DNA from: Dendrophyllia cribrosa
Lineage: Eukaryota; Cnidaria; Anthozoa; Scleractinia; Dendrophylliidae
Assembly: GCA_024195265.1 (NCBI GenBank)
Contig: JAJLRJ010000006.1
Location: forward strand, 27,446,270 to 27,510,269
Length of the DNA: 64,000 bases
Direction: 5' to 3'
Shown here: piece by piece, positions 22,970 through 33,556 of the stretch
Position numbering within the stretch: the stretch's first letter is position 1
How the letters are laid out: each line of letters opens with the position of its first letter
The notes under the pieces: generated by a model
What the model was told of the DNA's origin: nothing
The model's database searches: none
Seen by the model: the letters and a program-made list of their open reading frames with translations, nothing else
Program-made: the position numbers and the translations under genes

Positions 22970-23616
22970 ATTTTGAGGCTTCTGCTCCGATCACGAGTGA
23001 ATTGGCATTTTTTAGTTCGTCCTCGTGACAATTTTGTTTGTTATTGCACATGGTTGTGTTAATAATTCGAGCAGGCCCAAAAGGCTTCTGCTCCGATCAC
23101 GAGTTAATTGGCATTTTCATTTTGTCTTCGTTGCAATTTTGTTTGTTGTTGCATATGCTTGTGTTAACGATTTGAGCAGGTCCAAAAGACTTCTGCTCCG
23201 ATCACGGGTTAATTGGCATTTTTTGTTTTATTCTCGTGACAATTTGTTTGTTGTTGCATGTGCTTGTGTTTTATTTTGAGCAGGCCCAAAAGGCTTCTGC
23301 TGTGATCACGAGTTGATTGGCATTTTTATTCTTGTTCTCATGACAATTTGTTTGTTGTTGCAATTATGCTTGTGTTTTATTTTGAGCAGGCCCAAAATGC
23401 TTCTGCTCCGATCACGAGTTAATTGGCGTTTTTATTCTTGTTCTCGTGACAATTTTTGTTTGTTGTTGCATATGCTTGTGTTTTGTTTTGAGCAGGCCCA
23501 AAAGGCTTCTACTCGGATCACGAGTCAATTGGCATTTTTATTCTCGTTCTCGTGACAATTTGTTTGTTGTTGCATATGCTTGTGTTTTATTTTTGAGCAG
23601 GCACAAAAGGCTTCTG
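22970..23616. repeat. tandem array B, ~105-115-bp unit, left part
   Basis: Six to seven units carry GAGCAGGCCCAAAAGGCTTC, TGCTCCGATCACGAGTTAATT, CTCGTGACAATTTGTTTG and GCATATGCTTGTG. The array resumes at ~24290 after an insertion. Confidence 0.85.
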
Positions 23617-23740
23617 CATACATACATACTTACATACATACATACATACATACATACACACATACATACATACATACATACATACATACATACATACATA
23701 CATACACACATGCATGCATACATACATACATACATACCAA
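23617..23740. repeat. (CATA)n microsatellite
   Basis: About thirty copies of CATA with a few CACA/TGCA interruptions. It follows directly on array B and precedes the MITE at 23741. Confidence 0.95.
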
Positions 23741-24163
23741 CAGGGTTCTCATTAAGTGCCGGCAACCGGCTAAAAAACCGGCTACTTCGAATTTTGAGCC
23801 GCCTACTTTTCATTGAAAAGGCTTAATATGTGTTAAACAAACCTACATGTAAATGCACAGTGAAAGTTGTGCAAAGCAATGTAAATAAATACAAATGTAA
23901 GCTTACTTACAAGAAAAACTATAATGAACAGACAGCTTTCTCGTAAATTTGTTTTCACATTAAGGGAATCCCTCAGTTGAGGGTTTTATGAAAATGTCTT
24001 GCCAAAAATGCATAAAATGGCAATTCTGAGCCTCTAGATTTTCAAATTTTTCTGGGGGGCATGCCCCCAGACCACCCTAGAAATTCGTGCCTTTCGCACT
24101 CAATTGCCAAGCCGCTTACTATTATATCTCAACCGTCTACTCTAAAACTTAGTGAGAACCCTG
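23741..24163. mobile_element. hAT-like MITE inserted in array B
   Basis: The ends CAGGGTTCTCATTAAG and CTTAGTGAGAACCCTG are imperfect inverted repeats starting CAG, in the style of hAT elements. Flanking 8-mers (CATACCAA, TATACACT) agree only in part, so the target duplication is not firm. No ORF. Confidence 0.6.
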
Positions 24164-24289
24164 TATACACTTACATGCATACAGAGAATCTGGCAGCCAT
24201 TGGGCTGATGTGGACCCGCGTTACTACGTATATCCTATTTATATCTAATAAATTAGATATCTAATAACACACCTCATCTAATTTATATG

Positions 24290-24790
24290 CTCTGGTTACG
24301 AGTTAATTGACATTTTATTTTGTTCTCGTGGCAATTTTGTTTGCTGTTGCATACCGCTTGCGTTTTGTTTCAGTTGAGCGAGCCCCAAAAGGCTTCTGCT
24401 CTTGTCAGGAGTTACTAGAATTTACTTTTTATTTTGTTCTCGTGACAATTTTACGATTTGTTTATTATTGCATATGCCTGTGTTTATATCGCAGCGGGCC
24501 CAAAACGTTTGCTCTGGTCACAAGTTAATTGGCATTTGTTTTATCGTCGACACAGTTTGTTTGTTGATGTACTATGTATATGCAAATGTTATTTTTTAAT
24601 TTTTGGGCGGGTCTAAAGACTTCTGCGCTGGTCACGGGTTAATTGGCCTTTTATATTTTCTTCTCCTGACCATTTGTCTGTTGGAGTGTATGCTTCTATT
24701 ATATCTTGAGCGGTTATTAAGGACTCCTGCTCTGGTCAAGAGTTGATTGGCTTTGTATTTTGGTCTCATGCCGGTCCTTTTGTTGTTGCA
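24290..24790. repeat. tandem array B, right part
   Basis: Four more divergent units with the same landmarks (GCTCTGGTCACGAGTTAATT, CTCGTGACAATTT, GTTGTTGCATATGC). The array was continuous before the microsatellite and MITE came in. Confidence 0.75.
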
Positions 24791-27259
24791 AGTCTGCTCA
24801 GCTCTGATGCGGTTTAGAAATTTTGTTGACCCTCATCTTTTTTTACGGCTTTGGATCTTGTCCTATTCCTAGCTTGAGCTTTTGTGCTAGTTTCACTTTG
24901 TCTCGTCCGGTATCACATTTTTTTTTTTAGAAGAATCGTATGATTTGGTTATATTCATTTCTTTTGTTTATTTCCTCCCGTTTAGCGCCGCCCTACGTGT
25001 ATGTTTCTTTCAAATTCCTCAATTTGTTTTTCTCCAATCTATAGATTTCTTGGATGCGGTTCGAGTGTCATGACTATACATAGTTTCAACCAATTAAATA
25101 ATTTTTAGACGATTCGGCAGATCACTGTTAAAGTTCGTTTGTATTAAGAGTGTTATAAAATAAATATGTTCCGCTCATTTATGTTTAGAAGGTTTAAGAG
25201 GAAGGCTCGGGCCATTACCTTTTTGGAAACTCATTATTCTATCGTTTTCTGGATCATAAATTTTATTTAAGCCTGGTTTCAATATATATCGGCGCTTGGC
25301 CAAATGGTGTTACAATACGTCAACTAAGGGTACGCTATAGAGCTTTTAATTGTCTTTAGGTTGGGAAGCATAGTTAATGTCTACCTTTAGTGATATATTC
25401 CTCCCGTTACTCGTGGCGTAACGCCGTTGAGGTTTAAACTGCTTGTTTTTCGGGCTAAGATTTCGATGATAACGGTCGTCCGTTCACACTATGCGTCCGC
25501 ACTAAGTGGACTTGTAGTCCTGGTAAGTCAGCCTAACTATGTTTTAGCGTTCTAACAAATGTTTATGGCCGGTATAATTGTCATGGAAAGCTAATGCCAT
25601 CTTTTAATAGCGATGTAAGAGATCAGGTCGCTTAGTTGTTATAAGCAGTAAGGAAAACATAGCGAATCGCGAAACATGCTTGTATACTCAAAAGGGGAGA
25701 TTTTGCAGGTCGCCAGTGCTCTTCTTTCAACATAGAGCAGATCAAATTATTTTTTGTGTTGTACTCTAGAAATAGCACTCAAGGTTCAGGTTCTTAAATT
25801 TATCTCCAATTTTTCTACACACACGTTTATAGTTCGCCGTTTAGTGCTTGTTTTAAATTGTTTAGTAGACCGACATTTTTTCCTATTAAAGGATTTTTAA
25901 TGGTGAACCATGCGCGTTTTATTATACGGGTTTGGGAAAACGACATGCTCCTGCCATAAAATGCGCGAGTCTCTAAATGTCATGTTGGTCATTACCTGAC
26001 TTGATTGTGGTCTTACTTTTCAGACACAATGTTAGTGTTTCTCAGGAAAGCCCTCAAACACTCGTAAATCAGGACGGCCATGGGTTAGAGATGCCACGAC
26101 TTTAACCTGTGTACAGTTTCTTGTTCTATCAGTTTTGAAGACCGTAAATGTGTTTTCTTAATGTTTATGAAAGCGTATTTCAAACCATGATGTAATCTTC
26201 CGTGGTTCCGCTTCATGGTATTAAACACAGTATCTACCGACACCTTTATAGCTAAGGAACAGTTTTGTCACAAGAAGCAAGAAGCATAAATCATAGAATC
26301 TGTAAGCACCTTGGAGATATTATTAATGTTAATAAGAATTAAGAGGCCCGAGAGCAGAACTCTGAGGTTCTCAATCTTTTGATTGCTAAGCTTCGTAGTC
26401 TACTTGACTTGAATTTAACCACTTGTTTTCTTCCCGTTGAGTAATTTTATAAACCACTTTAGGACAATCCCCCCTTTTTCCATAATATTTGAGTTAATTC
26501 TTCAGAAATATCCCATGCTTAATGATATCAAATCTTTGTGTAAGACCTACGGATACCCTCGTATACTAATTGTTACCTATTGCCATAGTGTCATTTTGGA
26601 CGTTAGTTTTACAGTTGCAAGGTTATATGGCTTCTCAAAATTCCTCCCTTTTAGTCTCGAATTATCTCGCCGCATCGACAGATACGAGGGTCATTGTCAA
26701 TTTTATCTTTCCGTACGCTTTATTCTCGGAGTCGAACATCAGATGTAACTTTTCGATGGGTTCATTATTAATGTATTTTTCTCATGTTCATAAGTATATT
26801 TTACCTTATTTAATCAAATTTGTAACTTTTATTTTGTGTTTTGGTTTTCACCGATTGACTTACGTACCATAATAAGATGTTATAGGAAAATTATTCGCTG
26901 CGTGGTTCTGTTTTCATTTAGCAAACATGTATAACATCAAATAGCAAAGAACGTCAACTGCACGTTTTCCATTGAAATATTCCCAATTATGACATACACG
27001 GAGCGTTGCCTCTCATACCAAATGTGAATGCGGATTCATAAGCAAGAAAATGCATATTTGCAATCCCACAAACTCTTCTACTAATTTAACTATCTCGACG
27101 CTAATTCAATTCATCCGTCGGCTGTTTACAGCTTTATCTTAAAGACCTCGTATTACGACTACGAGATGAAGAATAAACAGTCAATAGTTTCTACCATGTC
27201 GCAGTGCATCTCCGATTGTGGAGCATTAGTTGCAATCTCCCATAAGCTTAAAGTCGCTA

Positions 27260-27420
27260 TCTCAAATGATGACGTCACTTTATTGTCATTTTTATCTTTG
27301 GATACGCGAAGCAATGTCTTTGACCTCCAACTCACTATGGAAACTAAAACCGATCTGTGGATCGGCTTCAGATGGATTTTCAAGACTTGGATAAACGCTA
27401 CAGGACGATATCTTTCTTAG
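27260..27420. repeat. dispersed repeat, copy 1
   Basis: Aligns with 33120-33280 through TGACGTCACTTT.TGTCATT, GATACGCGAA, GACCTCCAACTCA, AACCGATCTGTGGA, TGGATTTTCAAGACT and ACGATAT. Diverged copies of one unknown family. Confidence 0.65.
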
Positions 27421-28038
27421 GTGAAGCAGTTCGAGAAACCGCCGACCTTCCAACCAGTTCATCTAAACTCTTTGTCTCGAAACACTTTAAGTAATGCTTC
27501 ACATAAGAACGATAGCAAACTTCATTGTTCTGCGGCTTTGGCTCTTTCCCACATAGAATATCTTTGATTTCAAGAATAGAGGAGGAGCTGATGGTTAATA
27601 ATTATATGTCATTATAAAGATAAAGAAAATCCATTTCAGCGTCAAATAAATTTTAGGAAATGTTCGTGCTTAACCAATCAGAATAGCAGAAGACAATAGC
27701 TAATAATTTTGCTTCTTTGATGAAGTTCCCCAAATACAATATCTTTTTAAAATTGCATGTTGTGCGATTGGGTCTCAAATTACTTGAGACCTTAAAAAAA
27801 TTAGACAAAATGCACCTTGAACCTTAACTTTTTAGCGGTTTTTGAGCCTAGGCCAATGAGATCACTAGTTGTAACAATGAAAAAAGTTGACATTCCATCG
27901 TGCATTGCCGTTCAGCGCTATCCTTCTTGTGCGGATCGTTACTTAAACACAAATTTTTAGCCGCTGGCTGCAAACCACTTTAAACCACTTAAAATACACC
28001 TTTTCTTTCGGAAGCAAATTCCCAAAAGTGAGTCTATA

Positions 28039-28060
28039 AGTCGGGCATCACAGCCCGACT
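28039..28060. repeat. hairpin AGTCGGGC...GCCCGACT, copy 1
   Basis: Perfect 8-bp stem with a 6-nt loop. The same stem with a longer loop occurs at 33527-33556. In both places a diverged copy of the 27260/33120 repeat lies a few hundred bp upstream. It may be a conserved end structure of one element family. Confidence 0.5.
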
Positions 28061-28410
28061 CAATATGACTTTCCACGACGGCTACTTCATAACTGAAGGG
28101 ATCGATTAAAGATAAAATTTCTTAACTTCTCAGCTTCATTTTCTTTTAGTCTAATATTTTAAAATTCGTCAACCTTTCGTCGGGGCACTTTAAGCATCGC
28201 CCTCTCCGTTCACGCATCTTACTTGCTTTTGAGCATAGGGCTTTGTTTGTTTGTTCGTGTGGATGCACCGGGGTGCTTCTGAATTGGGTTGTTTTTGAGT
28301 TTGGGATGCTTTAGATTTGGGTGTGCTCTGAGTTTGGTGCGCTTTTGAGTATTGGGGTGTTCTGGCTTCTAGTGCTGTCAGATGTCAGGGCAGGTATATT
28401 ACATCCATAT

Positions 28411-28475
28411 GGCCGCCAGATTCCCCATAACTTATCCGATAGGAGTGCGGGTGAGACCGGTAAGGATAGATTACT
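28411..28475 (+). repeat. 65-bp direct repeat, copy 1
   Basis: Identical to 28684-28748 (GGCCGCCAGATTCCCCATAA through GGATAGATTACT). The two copies bracket a ~208-bp segment that opens with the promoter-like module, so this is a 273-bp tandem duplication or paired terminal repeats. Confidence 0.85.
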
Positions 28476-28547
28476 ATTCTCAGCGGTCTCACCCAAGCGA
28501 CTATAAAGGAAACAGGCAGATGGAGCTCGTTGTCATTTCGATAGAAG
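28473..28547 (+). promoter_or_regulatory. 75-bp promoter-like module, copy 2
   Basis: Identical to 21032-21106: CTATAAAGG followed ~30 bp later by GTTGTCATTTCG. Here it starts inside the end of the first 65-bp direct repeat. GTAAGTATG occurs 25 bp downstream. Promoter role inferred from element spacing only. Confidence 0.4.
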
Positions 28548-28683
28548 TCGCAGGAGGTTACGGTATGGCGTAAGTATGCTATTGCTTACCCGTACTCCGC
28601 TTCATGGTACCTCTTTCAGATAACTTCCCCTCCCGCCACACCCCACTATTCATTTCATTGGTTTGTATTTTTCATCTGAAAGA

Positions 28684-28748
28684 GGCCGCCAGATTCCCCA
28701 TAACTTATCCGATAGGAGTGCGGGTGAGACCGGTAAGGATAGATTACT
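28684..28748 (+). repeat. 65-bp direct repeat, copy 2
   Basis: Second identical copy of 28411-28475. Here it is followed by unrelated sequence instead of the promoter-like module. Confidence 0.85.
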
Positions 28749-30529
28749 TTTCTTGAAGGATTCCATCCTGACGTTCTCAGGTTTGTAATATTTTTTCCCT
28801 GTAGTTACGAACGTAATAAAAGCGTACCTGACCGGCAGTTCACTACAGTAAATACTGTGTGACTTTTTTCTTTATGACGCAATCTTGATCGTCTATTGGA
28901 ATCATTGTCGCGTGCGGTGAATTAATTGTAATTGAACAACGAAAAGACTTAAAAATTGTTGAAATCAAAGAGCCAAAATTTATGTAAAAACCGCAAATGT
29001 TTTTGGCTTTTTCCTTCTTCAATGGATGTCTGTTCGTTAATAATTAAGACACGACGTCAAAGTTTTGAAAACTTCTGTCTCTTTTACACGCGCGCAACCT
29101 TCATTTGAAGCGAATGTCAGAATTGAGGCCGCTCGGTTGACAAGTCCCAAGTTTGAAAGTGAGGTGCATCTTCAGCCGTTTCCTTATTTTGACACCGCGA
29201 AACCAGACGTTATCCGCATAGTGTCCATAAGAGTTGAAGTGCTCTGCGACGAGAAAACCGGGTGCACCCACTTTAGCGTGTAAATGCAGGGTGGCGACGG
29301 CAGGAGAGGCAGTAAATAATTGAATGTAAATGATTTGATCAATTTAATAAATAATTAGTCAGATACGACTTCTTATCAAATGTAATAGAACTTGTCTCTT
29401 AAGAGTGAATGTCACTAAAAGTCAAAGGGAAAAAAAAATCAAAGATGATCATCAAAATCGCGGACACGGCTCAAAGTTCGATTTCCTTGATACTTTTTAT
29501 ATTGATACATTATTGTATTGTAGCAAACAAAACGGGGTTAGCTTGTTCTAATATTCGCATTGTTTAAGAGTAATTAAATAAAAACCGTTGCGTCCGTATC
29601 GATTCAAATGTGCTTGTACGAAGGAATGAAATTTCGCATTGTTTATGGCGGTCTCACGTAAGTGAAAAATACATAGTAAATATTTTATTGACATTATGTT
29701 ATAGTTTAGTCTTTAGCAAATGTAACGATGTTAAAAAAGGAAGTTATTTTATTTTTACAGACAAGTTGTGAGCCTTTATTCGAAGCCACTTTGAAGCTCT
29801 TATTGAATAGCTCTGCATGAGGTGGCCTAAAATACCTGCCATAAAAACCTGTCAGTACACCAAAATAAATCCCCAGAATTTAATGTGGATACAGAGAACA
29901 CAAAAGTGACAGCTGTAACCTTTACATACGTACGTACATACATACATACATACATAACCTTTATTTCTTGTCGAACTTTAGAGTAGCTACAAATTTAGCT
30001 AATATATCCGAGTATCTTATGAGTAATGTTGCAATATTTTCGCTAAATAGAGTACCATAGACCAAAGTGTGACGTCACAAAAACTTGAACTTGTACAATC
30101 ATGGGATTTGATGAGATATTCGGAAAGAGCATGACGAAAATTGTCTGCTTGCCAAACGTTACCATCCTATAGCAATTTGGGAGTGAGTGATTGGCACTTT
30201 AGTATCAAATGCTCTCATGACTCCATACAAACGCGATACAAACCTGTTTCGGTACGGAGTCACCAGAGCATGCGTAAGAGTGATATTCATTCGCTCTGAT
30301 CTTGATTAGAGTATTTTAGCTTTGCTGCTTATATATTTATTTTAGTGAAACACGCGAGCATACGCGACATTGCCTCCGCGTGGAAGATGCGCGAATTACG
30401 TGCGCGTTTGCTTGCGTGTTTTGTTTCTAGCGGGAAACATTTTTGAAGGAACAGAAGGACTGCTAGTTAACTATAAATACGAAGGAACTAATAAAGCAAG
30501 GCTGACTGTACAACTGGGATTATAATATT
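28749..30529. other. no gene seen
   Basis: AT-rich. Only a short (CATA)n at ~29930-29955 stands out. The ORF at 29065-29283 has no family resemblance and no splice or promoter support. Confidence 0.45.
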
Positions 30530-30570
30530 CTTTCCAATATTTCGTCAGGCACGGCCTGACTTCATCAGGG
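30530..30570 (-). ncRNA. hammerhead-ribozyme-like motif of a Penelope-like element
   Basis: On the minus strand it reads TTCC, CTGATGA, an extra A, GTCAGGC-CGT-GCCTGAC (perfect 7-bp stem II), GAAA, TATT, GGAA. CTGATGA and GAAA are the hammerhead core. TTCC/GGAA forms stem I and the self-complementary ATAT gives a very short helix III, as in the dimer-type hammerheads described in Penelope-like elements. It lies ~210 bp past the element's RT/endonuclease ORF, where such motifs are expected. The extra A after CTGATGA departs from the strict consensus. Confidence 0.6.
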
Positions 30571-31523
30571 AATAAAATGACTACAAGAAAAACGTTCCAA
30601 TATAAATCCCCAAGAAACAAAATGATCTAAGATTACAATGGAACGACGTTACATTTCAAAAATATAAGATGAAACGTTACAATTCAAATTTTTAAGAGAA
30701 ACAAAAGAATATAAGATAACAAGATAAAACTAATGAAAGACGATATGTAAAATATATAAATGCGAAGTTTACATTTATTCACGCTTGTTGATACCTTTGG
30801 GTTCAAGGGTTTGACCTCTTCCGATAAGATACGCTTCTCAAGCTTTGCGTATAGAGTCACGAGATGAATTTATGAGTTCTAATGGAATAAGTTCTATGTC
30901 GCGGTAGGTAAATGGTCGTCGGAAAGAAAATGGTCTGAAACTGCAGTAGGTCTAGAGGAAGCGGTGGGTCTGTCAACCGGTCGTCTGTGTTCGTTAAAGC
31001 GGTCTTTAAGTCGTCGTTTCGTCTCACCTATGTACTGTTTGTTACAACGTCGGTAGTTTACCATGTAAATGAGATTTTTGGAATTGCAGTCAATGTAATC
31101 AGGGATGGGTCTGGTCTCACCAGTGGAGGAAAATGTGTAGTCGGTGCGACCGTCTGTGATGTAGTTGCAAGTAACACAATTATTACCGCAACTGAAGGAT
31201 CCCTTAGGAAGGTTGGTTTGTGTAGCAGTGCGTAATTTGGATCTGACTAATATGTCGCTAAGGTTGTCAGTTCGTCGAAAGGCAACTAGCGGTGTAGATT
31301 TAAAAACAATGGCACAACGTTGGGAAGAAGAGAGAATGTTGAAATTTTTGTGGATGATAGATGACAGAGAACGGAAGGCAGGGTAGTATGTGATAACAAG
31401 ATGAACACGACTGGGTGAGTCAGTTTTGGTTTCGCTGGGTTAAAGTGTCTCTGCGTGTGATGCCGTGAACACGTTGTATCTCATGGTTGACAAACGAGAG
31501 ATCAGTGTATCCACGGTTGTTAA

Positions 31524-32112
31524 CCCTATTCAGCCTGGGCTTTTTTTAGAGTTTCTGGGCCTGGGGATGGGGGGACACATTGTGCCCCCCCTCGTAACTT
31601 CAAGAACATTAAGGCTATGACAATGAAACCTAGAGGGTACATAGTACGTCCAAAACTGTTTCCTTTGCAGTCCGCACAAGGGAACGATGACGTCATATGA
31701 CGTAGTTATTAGGTAATTAGTTATACGGCCGCCATCTTGGATCCGTCATCTTGGATTTCTGAATTTTTTTAAAACCTCTTAAAAACCGTCCAAATTCACT
31801 CAAAATTAATCAAAACTAATAAATAAACGCTAAATGACGTACGATATAAAAGTTATACCAATAAACATTGTTTTCTCTTCAATCAAAGGTATAAATATGT
31901 AAATTTCAAAAAACATGCTGTCAAAATCTTGTTGCCATGGAAACATCAAGTCACGTGATCAAAAAATTGTCATACGAAATTGTTGCCAGATAAATTTTAG
32001 GAAAAGTCACAAAGTTTGATGGCGTTTGGATACATATTAAAGAAGTTATGAATGTTGAAAGTTAACCCTAACCCTAACCCTAACCTTTTCCCCCCTCCCA
32101 GGCCGAATAGGG
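31524..32112. mobile_element. piggyBac-type MITE, copy 2, nested in the Penelope-like element
   Basis: Ends CCCTATTCAGCCTGGG and GGCCGAATAGGG, flanked by TTAA at 31520-31523 and 32113-32116. It aligns with 14739-15283 over most of its length but differs near the right end, where it carries telomere-like CCCTAA repeats in place of GCGGGCACTTTGTG. It interrupts the RT pseudogene, so it inserted later. Confidence 0.88.
32063..32085. repeat. interstitial telomere-like (TAACCC)n
   Basis: Nearly four perfect copies of TAACCC (TTAGGG on the other strand), the metazoan telomere repeat. It is inside a MITE, next to its right end, and not at a chromosome end. Confidence 0.9.
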
Positions 32113-32640
32113 TTAAAGTAACGTATAAGTTTATTGGTACGTAATGTGATGGTCTCGTCGGACTAGCATACACGTCGCAATCTGAGGACGAGGCTAAATG
32201 GAATGGCTCGCTTGGTGTGTAAGGGGTGACATAAAGAGTGTAAGAGGTACTGGTGTTTGTCCGTAGGCTTAGTATAGAGATCTGTTTCAATTTTGCAATC
32301 GTTGAGAGATACCTTGACGTCAAGAAAGGGGATAGATTTGAATGAGTGGGACGATGTAAATTGGATAGTGGGATGAAGGCTGTTAAGGTAGGAGATGAAG
32401 TCAAGTAGATCGTCTTCTGTTTGTGTCCATATCATGAAGATATCGTCGATGAAACGCCACCAAGTATGTGGCTTATGAGGTGCACGTTTGAGTGCGTTAA
32501 CCTCAAACTTGGCGAGGAATAGTTTAGCGTATGATGGTGCCATGCGTGTTCCCATAGCTGTGCCTTGTGTTTGGAGGTAGTATTTATTGTTAAATTTAAA
32601 AATGTTCATAGTCTGCATAGTGAGAATGATTCTGATATAT

Positions 32641-33119
32641 AACTGAGTTAAACCACGCGGTCAATAATACGTTTGGTAATAATCACGTTTGTTCAAAATC
32701 AATTAAAAAGCTTTTAAACTACAAAATAATGTAAAATACTTCACGCAAATCAATAACGATAACTTACTTCGTGACGGGATTCCAGAATTATCCTTAGGGT
32801 TCAAAACTGGAGAGCTAAATTCTAATACTGAAAAGCGACAATCCTAAACTGACGGTCTTTCCTAACAAATCACTAGTAATCAAACGTCATTTCCTTTGCG
32901 ATACAATCATAATAAAAAGCGATGACATGTCCGACATTTATTTTAAGTTCAATTTTATTACTCCATTTATCTGTTCCTCGAAAACAAACAAAACAAAATT
33001 ATTATTCAATACAACTCTCGCCAAATACGGCAATAATATAATTTATTTTTACTTGATATATTTAATTTCATGGTTTTCCTTTTTCTTACTTTCTAAATTG
33101 ATTTTCAGTTTTACGATAT
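32641..33119. other. no gene seen
   Basis: Very AT-rich; the short ORFs have no coding character. Confidence 0.45.
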
Positions 33120-33280
33120 TGTCAAATGATATGACGTCACTTTGTCGTCATTTTTAATTTTATCTGTAAATACGCGAAAGAATGTCCTTGACTTCAAACT
33201 CATCGAAAATTAAAATCGATCTGTAGACTTAAAATGGATTTTTAAAGACTTCGGTAGACCCTACAGTACGATATATATTC
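33120..33280. repeat. dispersed repeat, copy 2
   Basis: Diverged copy of 27260-27420, same orientation. Confidence 0.65.
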
Positions 33281-33526
33281 CAAAATGTGAAATCAGACAT
33301 GTATAAGATTAATACTCCATACACTTGCAGTACATGCCTCAGCGAACTTTTGCACTTTATTTACATCAAAAGTCACATGACACTACATTTGAAATCTAAC
33401 GCCAAAAACGTGAATTCATCCATAGCCTTGATTGATATTACTATATCAACTAATATGACGTCACCAACACTTAGCCTCAGGCTACTAACCACTTGAAAAT
33501 CCCAACTTTTTTCTATACATTTTGTT

Positions 33527-33556
33527 AGTCGGGCGTGGCTTGTAGCCAGCCCGACT
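33527..33556. repeat. hairpin AGTCGGGC...GCCCGACT, copy 2
   Basis: The same 8-bp stem as at 28039-28060, followed by AATTAG and an A-run. A hairpin close to a CTAA/CTAG-type end is seen at Helitron 3' ends, but no Helitron protein or TC start is seen here. Confidence 0.5.

Larger units (their letters stand above)
24800..28410. other. non-coding stretch without recognised genes
   Basis: Only short ORFs without coding character (for example 26437-26872 and 27159-27420). It contains the dispersed repeat at 27260-27420 and the hairpin at 28039-28060. I see no RNA gene or transposon ORF. Confidence 0.45.
30778..32640 (-). pseudogene. Penelope-like retroelement ORF, broken and split by a MITE
   Basis: On the minus strand, 32618-32163 encodes the RT palm: YLQTQGTAMGTRMAPSYAK, RFIDDIFMIW (catalytic IDD), SIPFLDVKVSL and DLYTKPTDKHQYLLHS. 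After the MITE at 31524-32112 the ORF resumes at ~31386 with the cysteine linker (CGNNCVTC) and a GIY-YIG domain (NLIYMVNYRRC, QYIGETKRRLKDRFNEH). A frameshift near 30905 leads to DIELIPLELINSSRD, a stop, then the usual C-terminal ending EPKGINKRE. The upstream RT half is missing. It was once an active element and is now dead. Confidence 0.85.

Noticed and set aside
23446..23826. Long ORFs on both strands rich in Thr/His/Ile/Tyr or Met/Tyr/Val/Cys
   Set aside because: They are translations of the (CATA)n microsatellite and its flanks.
26437..26872. Overlapping ORFs of about 100 codons
   Set aside because: No recognisable motif, splice sites or promoter; compatible with chance in AT-rich DNA.
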